Assembly: GCA_015680685.1 (NCBI GenBank)
Contig: MNCI01005009.1
Span: forward strand, 289,639 to 353,638
Reading direction: 5' to 3'
DNA length: 64,000 nt
Source: Gnetum montanum
Taxonomy: Eukaryota; Streptophyta; Gnetopsida; Gnetales; Gnetaceae
The position numbers and the translations under genes are program-made. Positions 12,820 to 24,554 of the stretch are shown one piece after another. The notes under the pieces were generated by a model. It did not search any database and was not told the DNA's origin. It saw only the letters and a program-made list of their open reading frames with translations. Every line of letters starts with the position of its first letter. Position 1 is the first letter of the stretch.

Positions 12820-13555
12820 GCCCCAAAAATTCAAAAAGAAAAAAACATTGGCATACCACACATTGTCAATTTTGGCCATTGAAAGCATTAAAAATGTCGC
12901 AAGGAATGTTAGAAATTTTTTAGAAATCAACTAAAATAAAGTCAGAAAAGAATCAACAAATGCATGGCCTATTTAAATCAAAATCATCATCATCTTAAAG
13001 TCTTTTTTATTTTTGCAACTCTTCCAAACTTGAGACTTTTTAAAGAGATAGATTCAAGAGTCTAGATCCATTTTTAAGAGTAGATAATTGTAGCATCGAG
13101 ATCCTATTACAGCATATCAGTAAATAGTGAAGTAAGCATATTTGGAAGGACTATAGGACACACATTACCCATCCATAAGCTAGATTTTCACTGTTATTTT
13201 TAAGGGTCTATGGAAAAATTGTAATTCCAAATTTTGTACTTTCTAAACCTTATATTTTCATAGTATTAATACAAACATTTATAGTTTTTTGGTTCATTTT
13301 CTCATTATTTTTTGCTACTATATTTCGATGTAGGCTATGTTATTCATGCATTTTCTAGTACATTTTTATCAATATTTCATCCTGATAATAGTTTTCTTAA
13401 ATCCTCAAGTAATTGACAAGACTGTTTATGGCACTTTGGATCCTTTTCAAGGCTCATGGATCCTAGAGTCAAACTATTACGCATGGAAATTTTTAGTTCT
13501 TTTAGCACCAAATTTTTTCGTTCTTACACTATTTAAGATTGGTCCCATTAACCAG
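12820..13555 (+). repeat. Partial LTR of the B family
   Basis: Aligns by eye with the 3' two thirds of the B LTRs (about 31870-32500 and 39480-40190). It shares the TTTTGGCCAT/AAAATGTC segment and the ending with GACTNTTTA, GGCTCATGGATCCT-type text and GGAGT-AAACT. The beginning of the LTR is missing. It could be a truncated solo LTR or an LTR whose partner is lost. No target duplication was found. Confidence 0.6.
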
Positions 13556-13569
13556 AGGTGACATAATAA

Positions 13570-13640
13570 AATCAATTTATGATATCTTCATAAAGCTAAA
13601 ACAATTTGAGGTATCTTCATAAAGCTAAAAGAAAAGCTAA
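13570..13640. repeat. Short tandem duplication
   Basis: TATCTTCATAAAGCTAAAA occurs twice in succession (about 13582 and 13611), separated by about ten bases. It lies just right of the partial B-type LTR. Confidence 0.7.
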
Positions 13641-13862
13641 GTTGGAAGAGTTATTTTGTAGAATCAAAAATGGATCTACAAATTAGCTCTATGTACTAAT
13701 GCGGTAGACACACTTCCTTGTGAAATATAGAACAAAAGATCAAATATGCACAAAAATAAAAGCTCTACAACTAAGCTCAAAACACATAATAGGCTAAAAT
13801 ATGATACATTTGCTCTACTAATCTACATATATGTAGATGCCCTTAATCAATGACATAGGCAA

Positions 13863-14450
13863 TTGCTGTCAGGGTCATGGGGGTGGCCCACAGTGGGAAG
13901 CCTTATGAAATTGGATCCAAATCTACATCATATATTCAAACACAAGGTATCCAAGTATAGACCACTCTTGAGATTGGACCTTATAATGCTACTCATAATG
14001 GTAGCATCCTCCCTTGCCATGGTAGAGTACATTCTCAAGAAACACAACCATGTCCTCATCGATCATACCATAACACACATAGAAGAAGATAAAAAGTACA
14101 TTTACATCAAGGTGAGCATCCTACAACTCAACTAGCACTAGTGTACCATTTTCATAGTTGCCAACATGCAACTTTTCATAGCCACCAAGCTTGACATCCT
14201 TCAATCGCTCCACACCCATTCTCTCAACTGTAGCATCCACAATGCTTGGCCACAATGCTCTCCAACATCAAGATATTTGATCATATTAGCAAAGAGCTCT
14301 GTGAGTTCCAAGCTATCATCATGGATGTTATATACATGCTTGGCCTACCGAACATGTAGGACGTCTTCCTAGCCCTACACCTGCTCAACCTGTAGGAGTT
14401 GCTACTCCAGGAGTGCATCATGAAGCTACTTGAGTAAGCAGTAGAGTGCT
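13863..14450 (+). pseudogene. Cytochrome P450 N-terminal fragment
   Basis: A reading opens with GWPTVGSLMKL and SKYRPLLRLDL, then VASSLAMVEYILKKHNHVL. This is the order and spacing of the Pro-rich hinge, beta-1 region and B-helix approach of plant CYP71-clan P450s. After a frame change the text MDVIYMLGLPNM at about 14315-14350 matches the region before helix G in these enzymes. No ATG precedes it, the membrane anchor is missing, and nothing after about residue 200 is found: no I-helix threonine, no ExxR, no heme Cys loop. It is a dead fragment of an oxidase gene, flanked by a partial LTR and by repeat D1. The subfamily cannot be assigned. Confidence 0.72.
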
Positions 14451-14877
14451 AGGATCTTCTTAATTAAAATCAAAAATAAATAACTGAATATGGTTAGTAC
14501 ACCTATAATATTTCCTAACACTAGGTTTACCTATGCAAAATAATTAAGATATTAAAAACTACACTTTTGATTGATTCCTAGATTTTCATACATTCTTAAA
14601 CCTTTGTATCTAATCATTCTTAATGTCCTGAGTGTTCAATATATAATTAAGGATGTTAATGTTCTTCTACTTTTCCATGAAGAAGATAGGTTAAATTTTA
14701 AGACATACTAGAAATTTCTTTAGTATTAAATAAAGAAGCTAAGAAATAACTTCAAGTAATTATGTGTATGTAGCCGAAGATCCAAAAAACATATAAACCA
14801 CATGTTCAAGCTATACTATCAAATGGAATCTAATAATAATCTATATTTAATCTATCTAATAAGCTATACTATCAAGC

Positions 14878-15600
14878 ACTAGATAAAATTTTAATCCAAC
14901 TAGGCATAGTCAAGAGAAAAAAGGTTCAAAAGAAGAAAGCTCTTAACTAAGCTATTCAGAACTAGTTCATAGAACCAAAATTTGGTTCTAAAAAGGAGCT
15001 TAGTTGCCACATAAGATATGGAAAACTATAATAATATCATAAAGCTTGTAGAACCACAAATTTTTTTAGGAATTTCATGAATTTTATTCTATGATGAAGC
15101 TTTAATTATGCCCAAACACATTAGTTGTTGAGCTCATAGTTGGTTCTACAACTAAGCCACAAATTGGTTCTATGAAAAGATTCAAGTTTTTAAAAAGTTG
15201 CATTTCAAAGCTTACAGAATAAAAAAAATGATCTACAAATGGATGTAAATATAAATAGTTCAATGAAGCCCAAAATTTTAAAAAGAAATAGAAGAAGAAA
15301 GGGGATTTGAGCTTGTAGAATAAAATATGATTATAAAGAAAAGTTCAAATTTGGTTCTACAAGATATAATTATTTTAAAACAGTCAAATAGCTCATTGAA
15401 CCAAAATGTGATTCTAAAAGGAGGCTTCAATTTGGTTCTATGAAAAGTCCAAGGGTTGCAATTACTCTATTTCAAAAAAACATTGAACAAATAGGATAAG
15501 GTACATCACATCAACTATCATTGGCCAGATATAGAAAAATATCATAGAACAAAAAATCATATATGCAAGATAAAATTTCAAAGGTAAATTTTATTTTACA
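14878..15600. repeat. Dispersed repeat D, copy 1 (GGTTCTA-rich)
   Basis: Aligns along its length, in the same orientation, with 45312-46060. Examples are AGCTCTTAACTAAGCTA, GGTTCTACAA, GGATTTGAGCTTGTAGAA and AAATTCAAATAGCT-type blocks. Internally it is built from loose units in which TAGAACCAAA alternates with TTTGGTTCTA, giving near-palindromes such as AGAACCAAAATTTGGTTCT at 14971-14989. No coding signal was seen. Similar motifs continue thinly to 16200, so the array may once have been longer. Confidence 0.75.
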
Positions 15601-16850
15601 AAGAATCTACCAACCATTCTATGAAAAGTCAAAGTGTCATCTATGCTCACCGCATCATCAAATGCTTTAGAATCAATATGACATTCAAAAAAATTGTACA
15701 TGTTAGTTTTATTAGAAAATTAGGGCTCACAAGGCATTATGCACAAGTGAAGAGCCATGTAAGAATTAACTACTATACATAAAGGAATGTTATTAGAACC
15801 CAAACAATTTGGTGGAACCTTGGAGACTTGCATTATCTTTTAGGAGTGTTAAAAGGATTTTTGAACTAAAATATGGTTCTAAAGATAACCTATAAATTAG
15901 TTCTACTTAAAAAATCATGTAGTGCCACATTAGCATACAACCCATTATGATAATAGAATAATCTATAGAACTAAACTTAGATTCTAGGAGGAAAGTTGAG
16001 TTAGAAGGATCCTAATCTATAGACAGCTACTAGAATAAAAAATAGCTCTAAAGCTTAAATTAGGATAATAATTCCACATCAATGAGGTCTTGTAGAACCT
16101 CAAAATGATGCTAAAAAGTGATCAAAGTCTGATTCTACAAGAAATCAAGTGTTCTCATGAAAGCTTAAGAAAAGAATTATTAAACTAGATTTCAATTAAT
16201 AGAACATATGTTTTCAAAAAGGTTAACATTGGTTTATAATGAAGCCCTAATATAAGATATTTAGGAAAACCATAGTTACTCGTACCTATGATTTGAACCC
16301 TAGATCATTTGAGCTATATCATTATGTCACATCAATTTTTAAAATCTCAGAGATCCAAAAATTACTTAAATAATTTTAATTCAGATTATTAGAAAGAGTA
16401 GCTCAAAAAATTTAAGATATTACAGGGCTCTTCAATAAGTGGAAATGATTAATTCAAATACCCTATCTTGACACAAGAAACTTCAATTTGGGGCTATTTT
16501 CAAATGTGAAAAAGGTTATTGGGTGAAAGTATTGAGCCTTTAAATACCACTTTGAAAGAAATGTTATAGAGCATAGAGTGAAGTTACAAAGTTAAGAGCA
16601 TATATTAAACCAAGTTTCAAGCTTTCAACACAAGTCCTAACTCTCAAGTTTTTCAAAATGTCTCATAAAGAAAGAGAGGAAGCATCCTAGAAGTTTTAAG
16701 ATATCAACATTTTCAACTTTTCTAATTATTTATAGATCTTCATGCTCAACATCTTTTAGCTTTGATAATGAATTGATGTTGGGTGTTTGGAGGTAAAATA
16801 GGATGAAGAGGAGTTCTTTAAATTTGATGAAGATCATGACCTTATTAAAA
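15601..16850. other. Noncoding, thinning GGTTCT-type motifs
   Basis: Scattered TAGAACC/GGTTCTA motifs persist to about 16150 and then fade. A short stretch at 16285-16320 has a weak tRNA B-box look, discussed under rejected items. No gene, LTR end or clear tandem unit was recognised. Confidence 0.4.
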
Positions 16851-16959
16851 AAAATGTGAGCTTGTAGATATTAAATCAATGGAGGAATGTAGTTCAATTT
16901 ATGAGAAAAAAGATTTTCACAAGCTAGGATTTTGGCCAAGGATGATTATGATTCAAGAT

Positions 16960-17990
16960 GTAATCAATATATGAATTTTCAAGACCACATATGAGAGAGA
17001 TAAGCTCCATTTTAGAGGTAATTCTAAGTGATACATTGACATTAGTGCTAGAAAAGTCTATGAATTATATGAGATTATAAAGCTAGACATCACTAAGGAT
17101 GAGATGTAGTAGATCAATGAAGAAGTATTAAAAGGTAAATTTTGGCTACATCCAAAAACTAAAAATGTTTTTAAGATTACACCATAACAACTAATCAAAG
17201 AATGGGGATACAAGAGCACAATTTTGAAGGCTAATAAGCTTATGTTTCCACATAGAATTATCATTTCCAATTTTCATTTTTGTTTAGCATAAGAAAATAA
17301 GTTTTTTGGGGATTCTTATCTTTGAACAATAGCAATAATAGAAAATGATAAAAATTTCTTTCTAGTGCAATATATGAATGATATATTATAGCAAAGCCTT
17401 TTAAAAATTCATGACCAAGGAACAAAACTCTATCTAAGTTCTTTTTTGATGAATTATATTTTAAGTAAGGTTCCTGAGCTAGAGCACATAATACCTATTT
17501 TTATAAGCTATGTCTCTTGATGTTGAGCTCGACTAGAAGACCCTTGCTATGATTTTTTTGCAATAATTTATCAAAAAATTTATCTTAATCCACAAGTGTT
17601 TAAATTTTTTATGAATTGCATATATTCCATATTATTCAAATTTATTTTGAAAGCCTTTCCACCTAGGATAGATCATCAAATAATTACAGATGTCAAGATC
17701 AAATGTCATGAACCTATTTTTCTTCATGTAAGATTTATAATGTTAATGATAGTTGGTTTCAAATCATAGAATTGAAAGCTTCAAATATTTGTTTAACTAT
17801 ATTTGGCAACTTTGGAAGTGGGAAGATAGATGTGGAAAGATCCTTTGTGACATGATTACAAGCATAAGAAATTTTTTCCCATGAAATCCAAAAAAATATT
17901 ATAGGCAAAATTTCACCAAAAGACTAATATTTAGGTATGAATGAGTTCTTGGTTTGCTATTCTATATTTTGGAAAATTTTAAAAATCACC
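16960..17990 (+). pseudogene. Unrecognised decayed coding region
   Basis: One plus-strand frame reads about 340 codons with only scattered stops, most at TAG/TGA sites that look like former CAG/CGA codons. Segments such as YELYEIIKLDITKDE (about 17050), KGKFWLHPKTKNVFKIT, IKEWGYKSTILKANKLMF (to about 17245), MNCIYSILFKFILKAFPPR and CHEPIFLHVRFIMLM have protein-like composition. I do not recognise the family. It has no transposase or reverse-transcriptase motif that I can see. It lies between repeat D1 and A2. It could be an accessory ORF of an old element or a dead host gene. Confidence 0.35.
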
Positions 17991-17999
17991 TTGGTTTTA

Positions 18000-19071
18000 A
18001 TACCTCATGAAAGTAGGTTTGCCAAGCATTTTCCATAATTAGTAGAACTTATTTTTCATTTACTTTAATTTTAACATGTAAATAATTAGTTATCCCATAT
18101 TTAGATTCAATGGAATGAGGCTCAAAATATAATCTTCCCTAAGTTAAAATCTAATTTTCCAAATCATGAACAAATTATGATTTTTTATCTCCAGTGCAAA
18201 AAAATAACTTTTTATCTAGAAATGAGAATTGAGTTCTTTGTCTATTATCTAGTATTATTATTCCTATCAATTACTATGGCTTTAAATTGCTTGATTTGAA
18301 ATGCTTAACCGATTTCTAAAAACATGCAAAATATAGACTAAGGCATTTTAGCAATAGTCAAAATTACAATTTCAATTATGCTTAAGTATAATAATTATTT
18401 TTCATGATGTATTGGTAATAATATCTATTTTATCATATCTATTTAAGCACTTATATTTAGATCATAATGATTTGACTCATAAACTTAGTATTTAGGTAGT
18501 AGAAAGGTGATTTGTAAATATGATCTTCAAACTTTGCAAGTAATGTTAAAAGTCATACCAATTGAATTCATTGACAATGAACTGTCAATAATTCAGCTAA
18601 TTCTAGCCACAAAGAATTAGTTTTACCAAGTTATTAACATAGTAGTACATATAACTATGGAAGTTGTCACCATTCCTATAATATATTTTATTATACAAAA
18701 AATCCATGTCCACCATGTATGGAGATGTTAAAGACATTTGAGAAGCTATGTATTATTGTAAATTTTAATTTTCATGTAACCAAGATACTAAATACCATGT
18801 TAATGTATATTTGGATGTAATTTGAAATGTAATTTTATCCTACAACCAAGATACCAAACACCATGTCAATGTATTTTTGGATGTACACTGGGATTTAATT
18901 TTGTAATACATAGTAATCATGATTGTAGAGTAAACCTATTAAATAGATTTGACATTTTGTCAAAATCATAGCTTTTGTCTTGAGTATGGTTCAAAAATAT
19001 TAGATAGGAAGCTTTCAATTTTAGTCATTTTTAATTAAAATATAGTACTTTGAGTTTTTATTTACTAAGTT
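18000..19071. other. Noncoding, with an imperfect tandem duplication
   Basis: AT-rich sequence without coding signal. At about 18777-18890 a unit of about 65 bases occurs twice: AACCAAGATAC, then ACCATGT, then TTTGGATGTA, with a few transitions between the copies. The rest shows nothing recognisable. Confidence 0.5.
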
Positions 19072-19076
19072 ATGAA
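19072..19076. repeat. Target-site duplication of A2 (left copy)
   Basis: ATGAA at 19072-19076 is repeated exactly at 25647-25651, directly outside the two LTR ends (TGAGG at left, GTCAACA at right). Confidence 0.9.
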
Positions 19077-20202
19077 TGAGGATAGAGAACTTAGAAGGGG
19101 GGTTGAATAACTTTCCCAAATTATAAATTGATCAACCACAAAAACAAAACACATCCAAAATTTATGTGGTTCATCAACTTGGGTATGTTCACACTCAAAG
19201 GGTAGAATCCTTGCATACCTCTAGACTTTGTTTAGCAAAAATGTGTTTTGAAGGGTACCACACCTTGTACAAGCCTTAAGCTTGCACTAGAGTGCTTCAT
19301 CACAATGAAACCACTCAACCTTGTAAAGTCCCAATAATCTCAGAATGTGGTTTGAAGGATTCCACAACCTTTACAAAATTGAGCTCCACTCTAGAGTATT
19401 TTAACATTGTACAAACACTCAATCCTTTAGGATCTCAATAAGCTTAATGATGATTCCTTCTCACAAGAAGCACATCAACCTTTTAGGGCTACAAGAGAGA
19501 AAGAAAAACATAAGAGTGCAACTTTAATTACAGGTCCTTATACTTTGAAGCATAGTTCTACAAACAATCAAGCAAATGATGTAACAAATGAAGTACAAAA
19601 GTACAATAGCATAGAATAGATAATGATAGATTTGATGTTAACAATTCTTGCATAATACCAAAGATTTTGAAGTCTGCTTATAGCATCAGAGTTTTCAAAA
19701 ACACCTCAGAATTCATGCAACGACTATCTAATGACTAGTGTTGATGTATCCTTCAAGATTGGGATGTCTTTATGAAATCAAATTTAACTTTGGGGATACA
19801 TCTTCTTTTAAGATGGGATGTTTTTGGGGAAAGGTAGCAAGGGAGATGTCTTCTTTGAAAAGGATATGTCTCCTATTTTTGGGAGATGTCTTTTTGTGAT
19901 GGACTTCCTCTCAACCAAGATGTCTTCTATTCCTTAGAGAAGTCCTCTTACCTTTTGAGCTCTAGTTCCTGAGGCTTTCTCTTATTGATTTAGTTTCCTC
20001 TAAATCCCTAGAGCATCTTCATTTAGCTTTTAGTCATCATACCTTTACATTCTCTTATCTTGCCCATGTAGTCTCTGCTTTGACATCTCTTTTTAGACCT
20101 CATTTCTTGAGCTCTCATTCATGCCTTGAAAAATCATCCCATTCCACAAACATTCTATGTTCTCCATTTTTCTTAAGTTTTTGACATACCAAAAGGTCAA
20201 CA
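19077..20202 (-). repeat. A2 3' LTR
   Basis: Length 1126 bases. It pairs with 24555-25646; both begin TGAGGATNNAGNACTTAGAA on the plus strand and end AAAAGGTCAACA. The GGAGATGTCT/AGACATCT cluster lies at about 19745-19930, in the U3 part. Confidence 0.92.
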
Positions 20203-20216
20203 ATCTCCTCCTTTTT
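20203..20216 (-). other. Polypurine tract of A2
   Basis: Minus-strand AAAAAGGAGGAGAT directly precedes the 3' LTR start TGTTGACC. This is the normal plus-strand primer of LTR elements. Confidence 0.9.
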
Positions 20217-20619
20217 AGTGATGTCCAAAACTTAAGAAAATTTGTAAGTCATTAAACAATTTAAATAAGAATAATTAATAAAAATATTAAGACATATAAA
20301 TTCTAGTGACAGCCAAGCTTATAACTAGGATAATGGCTCTAAAGCCCAAGGCATAGGGTAGAGATCACATGAAATCTAAAATGAAACTATACTATGTAAA
20401 GGCATCATAATCATGATATAGAAGAATCATATGTACATAAACTATCCACAAACTATCCACATTACATCCAGCCACTAAAATATCCTCAAAAACCATAAAA
20501 ACCACATATGTGCATAGTCCACAACAAAAGCCAATAGTCCATAAAAAGAACCACATATGTGTTCATCATCAAAAACTATCTCTCCCTTTTTGGAAATCAT
20601 CAAAAAGGGGAGAGAGCAC

Positions 20620-22075
20620 CCTAGGACCCTAATCATTGATGTTGGTCATATCATTTGAATCCTCATCCAAATCAGCCATAACTTGAGATGGTATGTAGGT
20701 CTCATCATCATCATCATCACTGCTAGTACTGGTGCTAGACACGTGCTACTCATCGTCATCATTTGAACAAGATGGCTAGGTAGGAGTTCTCTATGGACAA
20801 ATCTTCACTCAAAATCAAGATGAAGCTAGTGGATTTGGTTGGGAAGGAGCCTATTGAGAGGACAAAGAAGCTTTCTTATTCTAATAGGTGATAGAATTAA
20901 TAGGCCTCCATTGGAATGAAGTCCCAAAGATGCTCTCTGTGGCTTACTACTCAAATGACCTAGGAGCATCATCCTAATTATGAAAACTAGGTCCAAGCTA
21001 CATGGGATTCAAATGCTCCCCCTAGACACATGTCAGTGGTGCCTTAGGCTTATCTGAATCAAAGACACTTCATGAGTCATAGGCTGGGGAAGGTCTAGCT
21101 ACTATCAAATGTGTTGGTGAAGTAGGAAGGTCCTTCTTACTATCTAAAATGGGAGGAGTGGTGATCTTCTTAAACTTCTACCTATTAGGAGGAAGAGGTA
21201 CTCCAGCTACATCTATTCTCTTATGAAAGTAAGAGAGACTTCTACCAGTCATTCCCAAGGTATAAGAAAATGGAAAAAGTAGCTTCTTTAGAGAAGATCT
21301 CACCTATCTATCAGTAGATTTGAACCTTCTCAACTAAGGAGAGGTTTGGGATGGTGATGCCCATCTCTTCTTCTGGAATTGAGGTGGCTTGGTTCTGGGT
21401 CTTGCTTCATCAACACGAGAGAAGCTCCTCTTTTTTACATTCTCACCAAGGCTCCTCTTTCCTCTAAGCAAAGGCATTTTAGGAATGGACACAACTCTTT
21501 GATGAATTATCAGACTAATAAGGTGAGAATGCTCAAAGATCCTCTCTTTGGTGAACATGCTTAGCATGTCACAATAGAGAGTATGGCTTAAGTCCAATGG
21601 TTTTCCTATAAGAAGGAAGTATCAAACAAAAGCTTGGGTTGGTAGAAAATAGTTATAACTTTCCCCTTTTACAATGATGTTATATAAGATAATTAGTGAT
21701 AGGATGGAAACATTTAGTGCCATCTTACCCTTATAAATCCTCCCTCTACCAAGATACATAGATTCCCCAAGCAATGTATCATAGAATTTAGCTTGGGTAA
21801 TGAGAATTACATCATTTGAAAAAATATCATTCATGGAATGAATGGTAACCCTGAAGACATTAGCACTAGAAATTCCAAGAAGTGTATTGAGCACTTGAGG
21901 AGATATGTCAATCCCAAAACCCCCAACCATGGTAGTAAAAGTTCCAACAACATCATTCATAATGATAATGTTACTATAAAACTCCTGAATGAGAATTTTA
22001 GGCACATAGAAATCCATGGAAATGAAAGTAATCCAATTTAAAACTTGGAAGAAAATCATTAATGCTTGTTTCCTA
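20620..22075 (-). pseudogene. Second ORF of A2: plant-transposon-like domain plus acidic tail
   Basis: On the minus strand a nearly continuous reading runs from about 22075. The first 145 residues are open (22059-21622): VLNWITFISMDFYVPK, ILIQEFYSNI, then GGFGIDISPQVLNTLLGI. This order (a W/F-rich start, an EFYSN-type motif, a short beta segment, then I-S-P-x-x-L-N-x-L-L-G) resembles the 'putative plant transposon protein' domain found in many plant element ORFs. Next comes a basic, Pro/Ser-rich part (21597-21334), then an acidic Ser/Asp tail with SSTSTSSDDDDD near 20700-20735 and DEDSNDMTNIND. Stops are few. The function of this domain is unknown. Assignment rests on eye-matching only. Confidence 0.6.
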
Positions 22076-22374
22076 TGCTATGGAAAGGAAATAGAATGCT
22101 CAAAAATAATCGAAATGGTTTGAGTTACCTCAAACTAGTGCTGAGCATTGAAGGACCTTTACTAAGGGTTGTAGGAGCTTGAAGTGTTGGTGGATGCTCC
22201 TCATGATCTTTTCTTAGGTAGTGTCCTTGATGTCACAACCTTCTTGTGAACAATGAAAACACAAATCACTGTCATTGGTAGGGCATTGGACATCTGTCCT
22301 TGGTCATCTTATTCAAGATGAATAAAAAATAAGGATTTGAATTTAAATGATCACATTGAATGAGGATTTTTAAC

Positions 22375-22560
22375 GAAAAAGTAGACATCTCCTTTGAAAG
22401 ATAGACATCTCCTTCATGCCTAAGATTACAGGTAGACGTCTATTTTGGAAAGTAGACATCTCTATTGCATTGAGGGAAAACTTAGGTAGATGTTTCTAGG
22501 TAGATTTCTTCTTTTAAAGTAGAAATCTCATAGGAGACGTCTTCATGGAGATGTCTTGTC
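22375..22560. repeat. Minisatellite of AGACATCT/AGACGTCT units inside A2
   Basis: Eight or so loosely spaced units, each with a core of GTAGACATCTCC or a variant (GTAGACGTCT, GGAGACGTCT, GGAGATGTCT). The same core crowds the U3 part of the A-family LTRs, but this cluster is in the interior, between gag and the second ORF. Confidence 0.7.
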
Positions 22561-22599
22561 AAGATATGAACAAACAAGATAAGGCATGGGGATGGCTGA

Positions 22600-24499
22600 C
22601 AAGGTTTATAGTCTAAAAAGATACTTACAATGAATTATAAACTTACCTCTTCTTAGCCTCCCTACTAATGTAAAGATGAGAATGCCTAAGAAAATTGAGA
22701 AGGAGCTATTTAGGTACCTCTTCTTACATGAACTTTCTCTATTTCTAAGGATTTCCTTTCTTTAACAAAGTTACTGGAGAGGGTCTTTTCAGTATCATTT
22801 TCTTTTCTTTTGATTCTTCATACCTTCTTAGCTTTCTTATCCTTTTGAATTGTCCTACATTTCTTTTTGCCCTATAAGATACCCTTTCTTGGTGTTCATA
22901 TGATAAAATTTTAAATTATAATTCCGTTACTTGTGTAGAAATCTATTACAGTAATAACTTTTAACCTTTCCATTATGATTAGAGTAATCAAACCTTGGAG
23001 CTGTTCATGATTGGGATGTGGTATTTGTTAATACTTTAGTCTTTAGAAAAGTCCTTTATTTGGATGAAGTTTTTGTTGATGTTTATTCATGTGAGCAACA
23101 TCCTAGTCCACTTTTATCATGTGGACTTTTTACTTGCCTAAGAACCATCCAAAGGGGCTGTTTTCCTTTTACCAACCTTTCATTTACAAGCTTGGCATCT
23201 GCAAGTTCTTTCTTAATCTACTCATAAAGCTTAGTTAGCCTTTTAATTTTAGCCCTAAGATATGAGATTTCTTTTGTTAGATTAAAAATTATTATATTTA
23301 ATGAATAAATAACTTGATCCTTGGTTTTTACTTACTTAGTCAACTTTGCATAAAGACTTTGAAGTGATAAGAGTTCCTCACACAATACATCATACCTCTC
23401 TTCCTCATTCTTAGATTGATCATCATCTAAGATGAAAACATCACCATCTATGAGGACCATGTATATGAGGTGTGAATCCTTTTCATCATCCTCCACCTCT
23501 TCTTCACTTTGTTCTCCATCATCCCAACTTGTCTAGAAATTGGTCTTTCTCATATCCACAACATTCATGCCTTTTCATTGTAACTTTCCATTACTAGGAT
23601 ATTTAGAGGCCACATGGCCTCTTCCACCACAAACCTAACATTCTATAAAAAAATAAACAAAATTAGAGTTTTATTAATACTTACCTTTAACCTTACCTTT
23701 AGAGTTATATTGATTGGATCCTTGTTGATTGAAACTCTTTCCTTTTCTTGCAAGTAGTTGTTGGATTCTTCTTAAAAGAAATGTTATCTTGTCTTCACTA
23801 TTCACATCTTGCTTAGGAGGTTCCTTTTCTTTTGAGGATACTTTTAGGGCAATGGGATTTTCTTTTATTTCCCCTTCACATATGAGGTTCATTTCATAAG
23901 CAATATGAGCACTTTGAAGCTCTTTGAATTTTAGAAATAAAAAATCTCTAATCTCCTCCATGGTTGTAACCTTAGGTCCACATTCTAGTTGGAGTTTTCT
24001 AATCATTTTTATTATCTCATTGCTTTCAAGAAATTCCTTACTTGTACCCCTAATTGCTACAAATAGATCATTAGCCCTAGAAAAATAGCCTTTTATCTTT
24101 CACCTTCTCTCATTTTGAGTTTGTCATACTCACTTTGTAAGACCAAAAGTTTCGATTGTTTGACTATGGATGTACCTTCATAAGTAGCTTCTAGGGTTTC
24201 CTAAATTTCCTTAGAAGTTCTAAAACCAGCTATCCTATTAAATTTAGACTTATTTAATGCAAAATATAAACAATTTTTTGCTTTGAAATCATACATAAAC
24301 CTATCTCTTTCTTCTGACATTCACTTGGTCCACAGTTTGAGGGCCTTTGTTGCACTGTTGATAGGTGGTGTGTATAGTTCAAGAAGGACTCCCAAATCTC
24401 AAACTCCATTGATTTGAAGAAGCCCTATATCCTTTCCCTCCAATAGGAAAAATCAAACCCATCAAAAATAGGTGGCTTGATGTACAACGTTTCCTCCAT
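22600..24499 (-). pseudogene. Copia-type gag remnant (A2)
   Basis: Starts at the ATG at 24499 (minus strand), 42 bases after the primer site. The N-terminal part has PPIFDGFDFSYWRERI and then FFKSMEFEIWES, the standard UBN2-type Copia gag opening. The frame at 24006-23674 carries LQLECGPKVTTMEEIRDF and a Lys/Asn/Gln-rich stretch. A zinc-knuckle remnant (VGRGGHVASKYPSN) lies near 23590-23640, with its Cys residues lost. Downstream to about 23200 is a charged coiled-coil-like segment (LCEELLSLQSLYAKLTK and onward). Homologous to the A1 gag. Frameshifts and stops break it in several places. Confidence 0.82.
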
Positions 24500-24540
24500 A
24501 GTTCACTCTTGAATGTTGATGTTGAGTGCAAGATTACCAG

Positions 24541-24552
24541 GCTCTAATGCCA
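24541..24552 (-). other. Primer-binding site of A2
   Basis: Minus-strand TGGCATTAGAGC, two bases inside the LTR end. It differs by two transitions from the initiator-Met tRNA 3'-end complement used by most plant Copia elements. Confidence 0.88.
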
Positions 24553-24554
24553 AT

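Noticed and set aside
16285-16320. tRNA-derived SINE promoter (B-box-like GGGTTCAAATC on the minus strand)
   Set aside because: The A-box candidate is only about ten bases from the B box, no cloverleaf can be drawn, and there is no repeat partner or poly(A)/poly(T) tail.
20400-20560. Separate short tandem repeat with CCACATATGTG
   Set aside because: Two or three loose copies only, within the A2 interior; not enough regularity to call an array.
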